Positions 1 to 9,929 of a stretch of DNA of 64,000 nucleotides are shown piece after piece. A program made the position numbers and the translations under genes. The notes beneath the pieces were generated by a model. That model searched no databases and had not been told where the DNA came from. It saw only the letters and a list, made by a program, of their open reading frames with translations. The stretch is from positions 992,001 to 1,056,000 of the forward strand of contig NZ_CP090207.1 of assembly GCF_021397715.1 (NCBI RefSeq). The letters run 5' to 3'. Source of the DNA: Pantoea agglomerans (lineage in GTDB: Bacteria; Pseudomonadota; Gammaproteobacteria; Enterobacterales; Enterobacteriaceae). How positions within the stretch are numbered: the first letter of the stretch is position 1; each line of letters opens with the position of its first letter.

Positions 1-54
1 GCCAGGTCAGATGCGCAGGATATGCACAATTATTATCCTGTTAATGAGAGAGTT

Positions 55-1446
55 ATGACCCAATCCGCCCCACTGCAAACCGAAACGCGACGCGCGTTAA
101 TTCAGGACTGGCAGCCGGAAAATGAGGCTTTCTGGCAGGCGCAAGGTAAACGTATCGCCAGCCGTAACCTGTGGATCTCCGTCTTCTGTCTGCTGCTCGC
201 CTTCTGCGTCTGGATGTTGTTCAGCACCGTCGCGGTTAACCTGAATAAAGTTGGCTTTAACTTTAGCACCGAGCAGCTCTTTTTACTGACCGCGCTGCCG
301 TCGGTTTCTGGCGCGTTGCTGCGCGTCCCTTACTCTTTTGTTATTCCCATCTTTGGAGGACGTCGCTGGACCGCTTTCAGCACCGGCATCCTGATCATTC
401 CCTGCCTGTGGCTCGGCTTTGCCGTACAGGACAGCCAGACCTCATTCACGACTTTTATGGTGATTTCCCTGCTATGCGGTTTCGGGGGCGCTAACTTTGC
501 TTCCAGCATGGGCAATATCAGCTTCTTCTTCCCCAAAGCCCATCAGGGCGGCGCGCTGGGCATCAACGGCGGTCTGGGTAACCTTGGCGTCAGCGTGATG
601 CAGTTTGTCGCCCCGCTGGCGATCTCCTGTGCCATTTTTGGTTTTGCCGACGTAGGTCATACCACCGTCACCGGCGACAGCATCTGGCTGGAAAATGCAT
701 CCTGGATCTGGGTGCCGTTACTGGCGATCGGCATGCTGGCGGCCTGGTTCGGCATGAACGACCTCGCAGCGGCCAAATCCTCGCTGCGTGAGCAGTTGCC
801 GGTTCTGAAACGTCCGCACCTGTGGATCATGGCGCTGCTCTATCTGGCGACCTTTGGCTCATTTATCGGTTTCTCTGCCGGTTTTGCCATGCTGACGAAG
901 ACGCAGTTTCCTGATGTTGTGATCATGCATTACGCCTTTTTCGGACCGTTTATTGGCGCACTGGCCCGTTCAGCAGGCGGCATCATTTCTGACCGTTTCG
1001 GCGGTATCCGCGTCACGCTGATCAACTACGTGCTGATGGCGCTGTTTGCGGCGCTGCTGTTCCTCACCCTGCCGGGTGCCGGACATGATGGCTCGTTCGT
1101 TGCCTTCTTCGCCGTGTTTATGGGCCTGTTCCTGACCGCCGGCCTGGGTAGCGGCTCCACTTATCAGATGATTGCGGTGATTTTCCGCAAGCTCACGCTG
1201 GATCGCATTAAAGCAGAAGGCGGCGACGATGCGCTGGCCCTGCGTGAAGCGGGTACCGAAACGTCCGCTGCACTGGGCTTTATCTCTGCGATAGGCGCGC
1301 TGGGCGGCTTCTTCATTCCGCAGACCTTTGGCCTGTCGCTCTCAATGACCGGTTCGCCAGCCGGTGCGATGAAGATTTTCCTGGTGTTTTACCTCTGCTG
1401 TATCGCCATTACCTGGCTGGTTTACGCACGCAAGTCCCGCGCCTGA
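55..1446 (+). CDS. narK: Nitrate/nitrite antiporter NarK
   Basis: Inner-membrane major facilitator that imports nitrate and exports nitrite for anaerobic respiration. The 463-residue product equals the usual NarK length when started at the ATG at 55, preceded by GAGAG; an in-frame ATG at 22 would add 11 residues with no counterpart in E. coli. About 12 hydrophobic segments are visible. The substrate-binding arginine lies in LLRVPYSF (Arg90), and a second arginine in the ALARSAGG motif. The nitrate-porter signatures GANFASSM and GLGSGSTYQM are present. narG follows 101 bases downstream on the same strand, so the two probably work together. The family assignment is secure. The promoter, expected to be FNR/NarL controlled, lies mostly outside the window. 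Confidence 0.96.
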   Translation: MTQSAPLQTETRRALIQDWQPENEAFWQAQGKRIASRNLWISVFCLLLAFCVWMLFSTVAVNLNKVGFNFSTEQLFLLTALPSVSGALLRVPYSFVIPIFGGRRWTAFSTGILIIPCLWLGFAVQDSQTSFTTFMVISLLCGFGGANFASSMGNISFFFPKAHQGGALGINGGLGNLGVSVMQFVAPLAISCAIFGFADVGHTTVTGDSIWLENASWIWVPLLAIGMLAAWFGMNDLAAAKSSLREQLPVLKRPHLWIMALLYLATFGSFIGFSAGFAMLTKTQFPDVVIMHYAFFGPFIGALARSAGGIISDRFGGIRVTLINYVLMALFAALLFLTLPGAGHDGSFVAFFAVFMGLFLTAGLGSGSTYQMIAVIFRKLTLDRIKAEGGDDALALREAGTETSAALGFISAIGALGGFFIPQTFGLSLSMTGSPAGAMKIFLVFYLCCIAITWLVYARKSRA

Positions 1447-1455
1447 TAACAACAA

Positions 1456-1476
1456 TGCCGGCGTGGCGCGCCGGCA
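1456..1476 (+). terminator. Hairpin after narK, possible weak terminator
   Basis: A perfect 8-base stem (TGCCGGCG / CGCCGGCA) with a 5-base loop lies 10 bases after the narK stop. It is followed by AATTATTC rather than a true T run, so it may only attenuate transcription into narG or stabilise the narK message. Confidence 0.4.
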
Positions 1477-1547
1477 ATTATTCACTTTCTGCGTCCTCAC
1501 TGACGCAGGGTTAGCAATGTCACACTAAGCCTTCAGGAGTATTCCGG

Positions 1548-4500
1548 ATGAGCAAGTTTCTTGATCGGTTTCGCTATTTCAAACAGCTGGCAGAACCGTT
1601 TTCCGGCCAGCATGGCCAGACCCTGAACAGTAATCGCGACTGGGAAGATGGTTACCGCAGTCGCTGGCAGCACGATAAAATTGTTCGCTCGACTCACGGC
1701 GTGAACTGCACCGGCTCATGCAGCTGGAAGATCTACGTGAAAAATGGCCTGGTGACCTGGGAGACGCAGCAGACCGACTATCCGCGTACCCGTCCCGATC
1801 TGCCAAATCATGAACCCCGCGGCTGCCCGCGCGGCGCCAGCTACTCCTGGTATCTCTACAGCGCGAACCGGCTGAAATATCCGCTGATGCGTAAGAAGCT
1901 GATTCAGCTCTGGCGCGAGGCGAAAACGCAGCACAGCGATCCGGTCGATGCCTGGGCTTCGATTATCAGCAATCCGGAAAAAGCCAAAAGCTACAAGCAG
2001 GCACGCGGCCGCGGTGGATTTGTGCGTTCCAGCTGGCAGGAGGTCAACGAGATGATCGCCGCCGCCAACATCTGCACCGCAAAAACCTACGGCCCGGACC
2101 GGGTGATGGGGTTCTCGCCCATCCCGGCGATGTCGATGGTTTCTTATGCGGCGGGCGCGCGTTATCTGTCGCTGATTGGCGGCACCTGCCTGAGTTTTTA
2201 CGACTGGTATTGCGATCTGCCACCGGCATCGCCGATGACCTGGGGTGAGCAGACCGACGTACCGGAATCAGCCGACTGGTATAACTCCTCTTACATCATC
2301 GCCTGGGGCTCAAACGTGCCGCAGACGCGTACCCCGGATGCGCACTTCTTTACCGAGGTGCGTTACAAAGGCACCAAAACCGTGGCGGTCACGCCGGACT
2401 ATGCGGAAGTCGCCAAGCTGTGCGACCAGTGGCTGAATCCGAAACAGGGCACCGACAGCGCGATGGCGCTGGCGATGGGCCATGTGATGCTGAAAGAGTT
2501 TCACCTCGATCGCGAAGTCAGCTATTTCAGCGACTACGTGCGTCGTTATACCGACATGCCGATGCTGGTGCTGCTGGAGCCGCGTGAAGGCGGTTATTAC
2601 GCCGCCGGACGCCAGCTGCGCGCCAGCGATCTGGTCGACGGGCTGGGCCAGCAGAATAATCCTGAATGGAAAACGGTGGCGATCAACGAAGCGACCGGCC
2701 AGCTGGTGGCACCGCAGGGTTCAATCGGCTTCCGCTGGGGTGAAAAGGGCAAATGGAACCTTGAGCAGCGTGACGGCGCGTCACAGCAGGAAGTTGAACT
2801 GCAGCTTAGCCTGCTGGGCAGCCATGACGAGGTGGTTGAGGTGGGTTTCCCTTACTTTGGCGGCATCACCAGCGAACATTTCAACAGCGTGGCGCTGGAT
2901 GAGATCCTGCTGCATAAGCTGCCGGTAAAACGTCTGCAACTGGCCGATGGCAGCGAAGCGCTGGTCACCAGCGTCTACGATCTGACGCTGGCTAACTATG
3001 GGCTGGAGCGCGGGCTGGACGATGCCAACTGCGCGCAAACTTACGACGAGATCAAAGCGTACAGCCCGGCCTGGGCGGAACAGATTACCGGCGTATCACG
3101 TCAGAACATCATCCGCATTGCCCGTGAGTTTGCCGAAAACGCCGAGAAGACCCGTGGTCGTTCAATGATCATCGTCGGTGCCGGTATGAACCACTGGTAT
3201 CACATGGATATGAACTACCGTGGCCTGATGAACATGCTGATCTTCTGCGGCTGCGTCGGGCAGAGCGGGGGTGGCTGGGCGCACTACGTTGGCCAGGAGA
3301 AGTTGCGTCCGCAGACCGGCTGGGCACCGCTGGCGTTTGGTCTCGACTGGCAACGTCCGCCACGTCAGATGAACAGCACCTCCTTTTTCTATAACCACTC
3401 CAGCCAGTGGCGTTATGAAACGCTGGCCACCAGCGAGCTGCTGTCGCCGCTGGCCGATAAAAGTCGCTACAGCGGCAGCCTGATCGATCTCAACGTGCGT
3501 TCCGAACGCATGGGCTGGCTGCCATCTGCGCCTCAGCTTAACGTCAACCCGTTACGCATCGCCGCCCAGGCGAAAGCCGCCGGTCAGTCGCCGCTGGATT
3601 ACACCGTGGAGAGCCTGAAAAACGGAACGATGCGTTTCGCCGCTGAACAGCCAGACGATCCGCAGAACTTCCCGCGCAACCTGTTTGTCTGGCGCTCCAA
3701 CCTGCTCGGCTCATCCGGTAAAGGGCATGAGTACATGCTGAAGTACCTGCTGGGTACGGAAAACGGTATTCAGGGCAAAGATTTAGGCCAGCAGGGCCGC
3801 GTCAAGCCGGAAGAGGTGGAGTGGCAGGATCAGGGAGCAGAAGGCAAGCTCGATCTGGTCGTTACGCTCGATTTCCGCATGTCCAGCACCTGTCTTTATT
3901 CCGATGTGGTGCTGCCTACCGCCACCTGGTATGAAAAAGACGATATGAATACCTCGGATATGCATCCGTTTATTCATCCGCTCTCGGCTGCCGTTGATCC
4001 CGCCTGGGATTCAAAAAGTGACTGGGAGATTTATAAGGGCATCGCGAAAGCCTTTTCCGATCTCTGCCCTGGCCATTTAGGGGTAGAAACCGATGTAGTC
4101 ACGCTGCCGGTACTGCACGATTCGCCAGCCGAACTGGCGCAGCCGTTTGACGCCAGAGACTGGAAAAAAGGCGAATGTGAGCTGATTCCGGGTAAAACCG
4201 CGCCGCATATCATGGTGGTGGAACGCGATTATCCGGCCACCTGGGCGCGCTTTACCTCGCTGGGTCCGCTGCTCGATACCCTGGGTAACGGCGGCAAGGG
4301 CATCGGCTGGAATACCCAGAAAGAGGTCGATTTCCTCAAGCAGCTTAACTATGTCAAAGCGGATGGCCCGGCGGCGGGACGGCCGAATATTGATACGGCC
4401 ATCGACGCAGCTGAGGTGATTCTGGCGCTGGCGCCGGAAACCAACGGTCAGGTGGCGGTGAAAGCCTGGCAGGCGCTGGGTGCGATTACCGGCCGCGACC

Positions 4501-5309
4501 ACACCCATCTGGCGCTGAACAAGGAAGATGAAAAAATTCGCTTCCGCGATATCCAGGCACAGCCGCGCAAAATCATCTCCAGCCCGACCTGGTCCGGTCT
4601 GGAAGATGAACATGTTTCGTATAACGCCTGCTACACCAACGTGCATGAGCTGATCCCGTGGCGCACCCTGAGTGGTCGTCAGCAGCTCTATCAGGATCAT
4701 GAGTGGATGCGCGCCTTTGGCGAAAGCCTGCTGGTCTACCGTCCGCCAATCGATACCCGCGCGGCGAAGCCGTTGCTGAACAGCAAACCCAACGGTAACC
4801 CGGAGAAGGCGCTGAACTTCCTGACGCCACACCAGAAGTGGGGCATTCACTCCACCTACAGCGACAACCTGCTGATGCTGACACTGTCGCGCGGCGGACC
4901 GATTGTCTGGATGAGCGAAGAGGATGCGCGCGAGCTGGGGATCGTCGATAACGACTGGATCGAGGCGTTCAACGCTAACGGTGCGCTGACCGCGCGTGCG
5001 GTGGTGAGCCAGCGTATTCCGGCTGGCATGACCATGATGTATCACGCTCAGGAGCGCATCGTGAATATTCCGGGCTCGGAGATCACCAGCCAGCGCGGTG
5101 GTATCCACAACTCGGTCACCCGTACCTGTCCGAAACCGACCCACATGATCGGCGGCTACGCGCAGCTCTCCTGGGGCTTTAACTACTACGGCACCGTCGG
5201 CTCAAACCGTGATGAGTTCGTGGTGGTGAGAAAAATGAACAACGTTAACTGGTTAGACGGTGAAGGTAACGACGCCTGTCAGGGCAGCCAGCAGGAGGTA
5301 AAACCATGA
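1548..5309 (+). CDS. narG: Respiratory nitrate reductase alpha subunit NarG
   Basis: Catalytic molybdenum subunit of membrane-bound nitrate reductase A, reducing nitrate to nitrite on the cytoplasmic face. It has 1253 residues (E. coli 1247). The N-terminal iron-sulfur site is visible as His50, Cys54, Cys58 and Cys93, the H-x3-C-x3-C-x34-C pattern typical of NarG. The molybdenum ligand corresponds to Asp223 in YDWYCDLPP. AGGAG ends nine bases before the ATG. The stop overlaps the narH start by 4 bases (ATGA), implying translational coupling. NarG requires NarJ for cofactor insertion. No FNR box is obvious in the 101-base gap before the gene, so it may depend on narK transcription. Confidence 0.98.
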   Translation: MSKFLDRFRYFKQLAEPFSGQHGQTLNSNRDWEDGYRSRWQHDKIVRSTHGVNCTGSCSWKIYVKNGLVTWETQQTDYPRTRPDLPNHEPRGCPRGASYSWYLYSANRLKYPLMRKKLIQLWREAKTQHSDPVDAWASIISNPEKAKSYKQARGRGGFVRSSWQEVNEMIAAANICTAKTYGPDRVMGFSPIPAMSMVSYAAGARYLSLIGGTCLSFYDWYCDLPPASPMTWGEQTDVPESADWYNSSYIIAWGSNVPQTRTPDAHFFTEVRYKGTKTVAVTPDYAEVAKLCDQWLNPKQGTDSAMALAMGHVMLKEFHLDREVSYFSDYVRRYTDMPMLVLLEPREGGYYAAGRQLRASDLVDGLGQQNNPEWKTVAINEATGQLVAPQGSIGFRWGEKGKWNLEQRDGASQQEVELQLSLLGSHDEVVEVGFPYFGGITSEHFNSVALDEILLHKLPVKRLQLADGSEALVTSVYDLTLANYGLERGLDDANCAQTYDEIKAYSPAWAEQITGVSRQNIIRIAREFAENAEKTRGRSMIIVGAGMNHWYHMDMNYRGLMNMLIFCGCVGQSGGGWAHYVGQEKLRPQTGWAPLAFGLDWQRPPRQMNSTSFFYNHSSQWRYETLATSELLSPLADKSRYSGSLIDLNVRSERMGWLPSAPQLNVNPLRIAAQAKAAGQSPLDYTVESLKNGTMRFAAEQPDDPQNFPRNLFVWRSNLLGSSGKGHEYMLKYLLGTENGIQGKDLGQQGRVKPEEVEWQDQGAEGKLDLVVTLDFRMSSTCLYSDVVLPTATWYEKDDMNTSDMHPFIHPLSAAVDPAWDSKSDWEIYKGIAKAFSDLCPGHLGVETDVVTLPVLHDSPAELAQPFDARDWKKGECELIPGKTAPHIMVVERDYPATWARFTSLGPLLDTLGNGGKGIGWNTQKEVDFLKQLNYVKADGPAAGRPNIDTAIDAAEVILALAPETNGQVAVKAWQALGAITGRDHTHLALNKEDEKIRFRDIQAQPRKIISSPTWSGLEDEHVSYNACYTNVHELIPWRTLSGRQQLYQDHEWMRAFGESLLVYRPPIDTRAAKPLLNSKPNGNPEKALNFLTPHQKWGIHSTYSDNLLMLTLSRGGPIVWMSEEDARELGIVDNDWIEAFNANGALTARAVVSQRIPAGMTMMYHAQERIVNIPGSEITSQRGGIHNSVTRTCPKPTHMIGGYAQLSWGFNYYGTVGSNRDEFVVVRKMNNVNWLDGEGNDACQGSQQEVKP

Positions 5310-6850
5310 AAATTCGTTCACAGGTCGGCATGGTGCTGAACCTCGACAAATGTATCGGTTGCCACACCTGCTCGGTGACCTGCAAAAACGTCTGGACCAG
5401 TCGCGAAGGGATGGAGTACGCCTGGTTCAATAACGTCGAAAGTAAACCAGGCGTTGGCTATCCCCACGCCTGGGAAGATCAGCAGAAGTGGAAGGGCGGC
5501 TGGATTCGAAAAATCAACGGTAAGCTGGAACCGCGCATGGGTAACCGTGTCGGTGTGCTGTCAAAAATCTTCGCCAATCCGGATGTGCCAGCGCTGGATG
5601 ATTACTACGAGCCGTTCGATTTCGATTATCAGCATCTGCACAACGCACCGGCCGGTAAGCATCAGCCGATCGCGCGTCCGCGTTCGCTGATCACCGGTCA
5701 GCGAATGAAAAAAATTGAAAATGGCCCGAACTGGGAAGAGATCCTCGGCGGTGAGTTTGCCAAACGCTCGCAGGATAAGAACTTCGATAATATCCAGAAG
5801 GATATTTACGGCCAGTTCGAACACACCTTCATGATGTACCTGCCGCGCCTGTGTGAGCATTGCCTCAACCCGGCCTGCGTAGCGACCTGTCCGAGTGGTG
5901 CCATCTACAAACGTGGCGAAGATGGCATCGTTCTGATTGATCAGGATAAATGCCGTGGCTGGCGGATGTGCCTCACCGGCTGTCCGTACAAAAAGATCTA
6001 CTTCAACTGGAAGAGCGGCAAATCAGAGAAATGTATTTTCTGTTATCCGCGTATTGAAGCCGGTCAGCCCACCGTCTGCTCGGAAACCTGCGTCGGCCGT
6101 ATCCGCTATCTCGGCGTGCTGCTGTATGACGCTGACCGCATTGAGCAGGCTGCTTCGGCGGAGAATGAAAAAGATCTTTATCAGAGCCAGCTGGATATCT
6201 TCCTTGATCCCAACGATCCGGCGGTGATCGCCCAGGCGCTGAAAGATGGCGTCGCGCAGAGCGTGATCGACGCGGCGCAACGTTCACCGGTGTACAAAAT
6301 GGCGATGGAGTGGAAGCTGGCGCTGCCGCTGCACCCTGAATATCGCACTTTGCCGATGGTGTGGTATGTGCCGCCATTGTCGCCAATCCAGTCAGCCGTT
6401 GACGGTGGCGCGCTGGCACACACCGGCGTGCTGCCGGATGTTGAAAGCCTGCGCATTCCGGTTGAGTACCTGGCGAACCTGCTGACCGCCGGTGATACCG
6501 CGCCGGTGCTGCTGGCGCTGAAACGGATGCTGGCGATGCGTCACTACAAGCGAGCGGAAAGCGTCGAAGGTGAACGGGATGTGCGGGCGCTGGAGCAGGT
6601 TGGCCTGAGCGAGGCGCAGGCACAGGAGATGTACCGTTATCTGGCGATTGCCAATTACGAAGATCGCTTTGTGGTGCCGTCCAGCCATCGTGAACTGGCG
6701 CGTGAAGCCTTCCCGGAAAGTAAAGGCTGCGGCTTTAGCTTCGGCGATGGCTGCCACGGCAGCGACAGCAAATTCAACCTGTTTAACAGCCGCCGTATTG
6801 ATGCCATCGACATCAGTAAAAAAACCGTACGTCCGGAGGATGCATCATGA
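5306..6850 (+). CDS. narH: Respiratory nitrate reductase beta subunit NarH
   Basis: Iron-sulfur electron-transfer subunit that passes electrons from NarI haems to NarG. It has 514 residues (E. coli 512). Four cysteine clusters are visible. The first is Cys16, Cys19, Cys22, Cys26. A later cluster reads CRGWRMC, where tryptophan replaces a cysteine, the family hallmark of one 3Fe-4S centre among three 4Fe-4S centres. The start overlaps the narG stop and the end overlaps narJ by 4 bases, so the operon order is narGHJI. Confidence 0.98.
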   Translation: MKIRSQVGMVLNLDKCIGCHTCSVTCKNVWTSREGMEYAWFNNVESKPGVGYPHAWEDQQKWKGGWIRKINGKLEPRMGNRVGVLSKIFANPDVPALDDYYEPFDFDYQHLHNAPAGKHQPIARPRSLITGQRMKKIENGPNWEEILGGEFAKRSQDKNFDNIQKDIYGQFEHTFMMYLPRLCEHCLNPACVATCPSGAIYKRGEDGIVLIDQDKCRGWRMCLTGCPYKKIYFNWKSGKSEKCIFCYPRIEAGQPTVCSETCVGRIRYLGVLLYDADRIEQAASAENEKDLYQSQLDIFLDPNDPAVIAQALKDGVAQSVIDAAQRSPVYKMAMEWKLALPLHPEYRTLPMVWYVPPLSPIQSAVDGGALAHTGVLPDVESLRIPVEYLANLLTAGDTAPVLLALKRMLAMRHYKRAESVEGERDVRALEQVGLSEAQAQEMYRYLAIANYEDRFVVPSSHRELAREAFPESKGCGFSFGDGCHGSDSKFNLFNSRRIDAIDISKKTVRPEDAS

Positions 6851-7575
6851 TTGCGCTACGTGTGCTGTCGCGCCTGCTCGATTATCCGGATGAGGCGCTG
6901 TTTACCCATCATCAGGCGCTGATCGAGGCGCTGGAAAGCGCTTGTGAACTGAACCTGCAGCAGAGTGCAAAGCTGGTGCGCTTTATTAATCAGCTCTGCG
7001 CCCGGCCACTGCTCGACGTGCAGGCTGATTACTGCGAGCTGTTTGATCGCGGCCGCGCCACCTCGCTGCTGCTGTTTGAACATGTGCATGGCGAGTCACG
7101 CGATCGCGGCCAGGCGATGGTCGATTTGCTGGCGCAGTATCGGGCCGATGGGCTGGAGCTGGACAGCAAAGAGCTGCCTGATTATCTGCCGCTCTACCTC
7201 GAATACCTCGCCTGTAAAACGGCTGACGAGGCGCGTCAGGGGCTGGAGGATATCGCACCGATTCTGGCGCTGCTGGCGGCGCGGCTGGTGGAACGTCAGA
7301 GTCCTTATGCCGATCTGTTCAGCGCACTGTTAGCGCTTTCAGGCACCGCGATCCAGCCTGACGCGTTACGCCCGCAGGTGGCGCAGGAAGCGCGCGACGA
7401 TACCCCAGCGGCACTGGATGCCGTCTGGGAAGAGGAGCAGATCAAATTTCTCGGCGAACAGGGCTGTGCTTCGGCACAGCAGGCGGCGCATCAGCGCCGT
7501 TTTGCCGACGCGGTTGCGCCGCAGTATCTGGATGTTGCTCAGGCGACAACGCGCGCCACAGGAGAATCAGCATGA
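6847..7575 (+). CDS. narJ: Nitrate reductase maturation chaperone NarJ
   Basis: Dedicated cytoplasmic chaperone of the TorD/NarJ family. It binds the NarG N-terminus and allows molybdenum cofactor insertion and membrane docking, but is not part of the final enzyme. It has 242 residues (E. coli about 236), all alpha-helical in character. The conserved [15 protein letters not shown] stretch and the [11 protein letters not shown] segment are present. It is joined by 4-base overlaps to narH upstream and narI downstream. The C-terminal 40 residues are alanine and glutamine rich and less conserved. Confidence 0.95.
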   Translation: MIALRVLSRLLDYPDEALFTHHQALIEALESACELNLQQSAKLVRFINQLCARPLLDVQADYCELFDRGRATSLLLFEHVHGESRDRGQAMVDLLAQYRADGLELDSKELPDYLPLYLEYLACKTADEARQGLEDIAPILALLAARLVERQSPYADLFSALLALSGTAIQPDALRPQVAQEARDDTPAALDAVWEEEQIKFLGEQGCASAQQAAHQRRFADAVAPQYLDVAQATTRATGESA

Positions 7576-8249
7576 ATTTTATCAACACTTTCTTCTTTGA
7601 TATTTACCCCTATCTTGCCGGAACGGTGTTTCTGGTCGGCAGCTGGCTGCGCTATGACTACGGACAGTACAGCTGGCGGGCCGGCTCCAGTCAGATGCTG
7701 GACAAAAAAGGAATGCGTCTCGCGTCCAACCTGTTCCACATTGGCATCATCGGCATTTTTTTCGGTCACATCGTCGGGATGCTGACGCCGCACTGGATGT
7801 ATGAATCCTTTCTGCCGATCGACGTTAAACAGAAGCTGGCGATGATTGCCGGTGGGCTGTTTGGCGCGATGACCCTGGCGGGCGGGGCATTGCTGCTGAA
7901 ACGCCGTCTGATGAATCCGCGGGTGCGGGCCACCAGCAGCGTCGGCGATATTCTTATCCTGAGCTTACTGGTGGCGCAGGCGACGCTGGGCTTGCTGACC
8001 ATTCCTTTCTCGGCACAGCATATGGATGGCAGTGAGATGATGAAGCTGGTGGGCTGGGCGCAGGCAGTGGTGACCTTCCACGGTGGCGCATCACAGCATC
8101 TTGACGGCGTAGCGCTGATTTACCGCATCCACATGGTGCTGGGAATGACGCTGTTCCTGCTGTTTCCGTTCTGCCGGCTGGTCCATATCTGGAGTGCGCC
8201 GGTGGAGTATCTGACCCGCCGCTATCAGCTGGTCAGAAACCGCCGCTAA
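7572..8249 (+). CDS. narI: Respiratory nitrate reductase gamma subunit NarI
   Basis: Membrane cytochrome b subunit that oxidises quinol and anchors NarGH. Its 225 residues match the usual length exactly. Five hydrophobic segments are visible. The four haem b ligands known for E. coli fall at identical positions here: His56, His66, His187 and His205. It is the last gene of the operon and is followed by a strong terminator. Confidence 0.98.
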   Translation: MNFINTFFFDIYPYLAGTVFLVGSWLRYDYGQYSWRAGSSQMLDKKGMRLASNLFHIGIIGIFFGHIVGMLTPHWMYESFLPIDVKQKLAMIAGGLFGAMTLAGGALLLKRRLMNPRVRATSSVGDILILSLLVAQATLGLLTIPFSAQHMDGSEMMKLVGWAQAVVTFHGGASQHLDGVALIYRIHMVLGMTLFLLFPFCRLVHIWSAPVEYLTRRYQLVRNRR

Positions 8250-8256
8250 GCCACTA

Positions 8257-8292
8257 ACGGCCACCGGAACTGCGCATCCGGTGGCCGTTTTT
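8257..8292 (+). terminator. Intrinsic terminator of narGHJI
   Basis: A perfect 12-base stem (ACGGCCACCGGA / TCCGGTGGCCGT) with an 8-base loop is followed directly by TTTTC. It lies 8 bases after the narI stop. Confidence 0.92.
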
Positions 8293-8396
8293 CAGGCGAC
8301 AGCCTTGACGTTTTTTTAAGAATTTGACCTGTATGTCGTTGCGCTGAACGACTACTATTAGCGCATCTGAATTTACCCCTCGTTTATGGATAACCG

Positions 8397-9479
8397 ATGC
8401 GTCTCAAGCTAGCTCTCCTTGCGTTCATCCCGTTACTGGCCTCCTGCAGCAGCAAACCTGAGGTTCCCCAACAGCAAAAGATGCTGGCTGCGCCGCAAGG
8501 TGGATTTTTACTCCAGCCGTCGCACAGTGGATCGGCAATGTCGGGTGACTTCGCCGGTAATCCGGCCGCGGAACAATTTATCGATCAGATGGTGGAGAAG
8601 CACGGCTTCGATCGCCAGCAGTTGCATAACATTCTGGGTCAGGCCAAACGGCTGGATTACGTGCTGCGCCTGATGGATCGCCAGGCACCAAGCTATACGC
8701 CAGCGCCGGGGCCGAACGGTGCCTGGATTCGCTATCGCAATAAGTTTATTACGCCAGATAACGTCCAGAATGGTGTGGCATTCTGGGATCAATATCAGGA
8801 TGCGCTGCAGCGTGCACAGCAGGTTTACGGCGTTCCGCCTGAAATCATCGTCGGGATTATTGGCGTCGAAACGCGCTGGGGCCGCGTGATGGGAAAAACG
8901 CGTATTCTCGATGCGCTCGCCACCTTATCCTTTAACTATCCGCGCCGCGCCGCTTACTTCAGCAGCGAGCTGGAAACTTTTCTGTTGATGGCGCGTAACG
9001 AACAGGACGATCCGCTGGCACTTAAAGGCTCCTTTGCCGGGGCGATGGGCTATGGTCAGTTCATGCCGTCGTCCTACAAAGAGTATGCGGTTGACTTCAA
9101 CGGCGACGGCCATGCCAACCTGTGGGATCCGGTGGATGCCATCGGCAGCGTGGCTCACTACTTCCAGCAGCACGGCTGGCGCAGCGGCGAGAACATCGCG
9201 GTTCCGGCCAGTGGTCAGGCGCCGCTGCTCGACGATGGCTTCAAAACCCGCTACAGCGTCAGCATGCTGGCCGCTTCAGGCCTGTCACCGCAGGGATCGC
9301 TCAACGGTAATGATGAAGTGAGCCTGTTACGGCTTGATCTCGGTACCAGCTATCAGTACTGGTACGGCTTACCCAATTTTTATGTCATTACCCGTTATAA
9401 CCACAGCACCCATTACGCGATGGCGGTGTGGCAGTTAGGTGAGGCGGTGAGTAAGGCGCGTCAGGGCGGGCTGCTATAA
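8397..9479 (+). CDS. mltB: Membrane-bound lytic murein transglycosylase B
   Basis: Outer-membrane lipoprotein that cleaves peptidoglycan glycan strands with formation of 1,6-anhydromuramic acid. It has 360 residues (E. coli 361). The signal peptide ends in the lipobox LASC, giving lipidation at Cys17. The catalytic glutamate is Glu158 in IIGVETRWGR. A DFNGDGHANLWD loop matches the calcium-binding EF-hand known from Slt35. The start lacks a strong ribosome binding site, but the lipoprotein signal fixes it. In E. coli mltB is next to pncC-recA; here three genes intervene. Confidence 0.97.
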   Translation: MRLKLALLAFIPLLASCSSKPEVPQQQKMLAAPQGGFLLQPSHSGSAMSGDFAGNPAAEQFIDQMVEKHGFDRQQLHNILGQAKRLDYVLRLMDRQAPSYTPAPGPNGAWIRYRNKFITPDNVQNGVAFWDQYQDALQRAQQVYGVPPEIIVGIIGVETRWGRVMGKTRILDALATLSFNYPRRAAYFSSELETFLLMARNEQDDPLALKGSFAGAMGYGQFMPSSYKEYAVDFNGDGHANLWDPVDAIGSVAHYFQQHGWRSGENIAVPASGQAPLLDDGFKTRYSVSMLAASGLSPQGSLNGNDEVSLLRLDLGTSYQYWYGLPNFYVITRYNHSTHYAMAVWQLGEAVSKARQGGLL

Positions 9480-9559
9480 AGACTGTCCTTATTAACAGTA
9501 AGGTTATATGATAACGCCCTTTTTCAGGCCTATCCGCCACTGTTATCTCTGGAGTCGTT

Positions 9560-9895
9560 ATGTCTTTACCTGCCTGCCCAGCCTGTCACGCCGATTATAC
9601 CTGGCAAGACGGCGATAACCTTAACTGTCCTTCCTGTGGTCATATCTGGACCGAGGCGGAAAGCGAAAGCAGCAATCAAACGCTGGAAGTGCGCGATGCT
9701 AACGGTAATCTGCTGGCAGATGGCGACAGCGTCACGGTGATTAAAGATCTTAAAGTGAAGGGCAGCTCTTCTTCCCTGAAGATTGGCACCAAAGTGAAAA
9801 GCATTCGTCTGGTGGAAGGGGATCACAACATCGATTGTAAGATCGACGGTTTTGGTCCAATGAAATTAAAATCTGAGTTCGTGAAAAAGAACTGA
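9560..9895 (+). CDS. yjdM: Zinc-ribbon protein YjdM (PhnA family)
   Basis: Small cytoplasmic protein of 111 residues, the same length as E. coli YjdM and nearly identical over its C-terminal half. Two CPxC/H-type pairs in the first 30 residues (CPAC and CPSCGH) form a zinc ribbon, followed by an SH3-like beta domain containing [15 protein letters not shown]. The old name phnA suggested phosphonoacetate hydrolase, but that activity belongs to an unrelated protein. The function is unknown. GGAG lies 5 bases before the ATG. In E. coli the gene is far from mltB, so this placement is specific to this lineage. Confidence 0.93.
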   Translation: MSLPACPACHADYTWQDGDNLNCPSCGHIWTEAESESSNQTLEVRDANGNLLADGDSVTVIKDLKVKGSSSSLKIGTKVKSIRLVEGDHNIDCKIDGFGPMKLKSEFVKKN

Positions 9896-9899
9896 GCTG

Positions 9900-9921
9900 A
9901 CGGGCGCAGGGACGCGCCCGT
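9900..9921. terminator. Hairpin between convergent yjdM and aldolase gene
   Basis: An 8-base perfect stem (ACGGGCGC / GCGCCCGT) with a 6-base loop sits between two converging genes. There is no T run on the plus side and only a distant one on the minus side, so terminator function is uncertain. Confidence 0.4.
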
Positions 9922-9929
9922 GACAGAAG

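Noticed and set aside
4077..5144. 355-codon open frame antisense to narG
   Set aside because: It lies wholly inside narG, whose conservation and motifs are certain. It has no ribosome binding site or recognisable domain, and such antisense frames are common in GC-rich genes with strong codon bias.
8305..8333. mltB promoter with TTGACG
   Set aside because: The -35 is good, but no acceptable -10 lies at 16-18 bases, so it is not reported as a feature.
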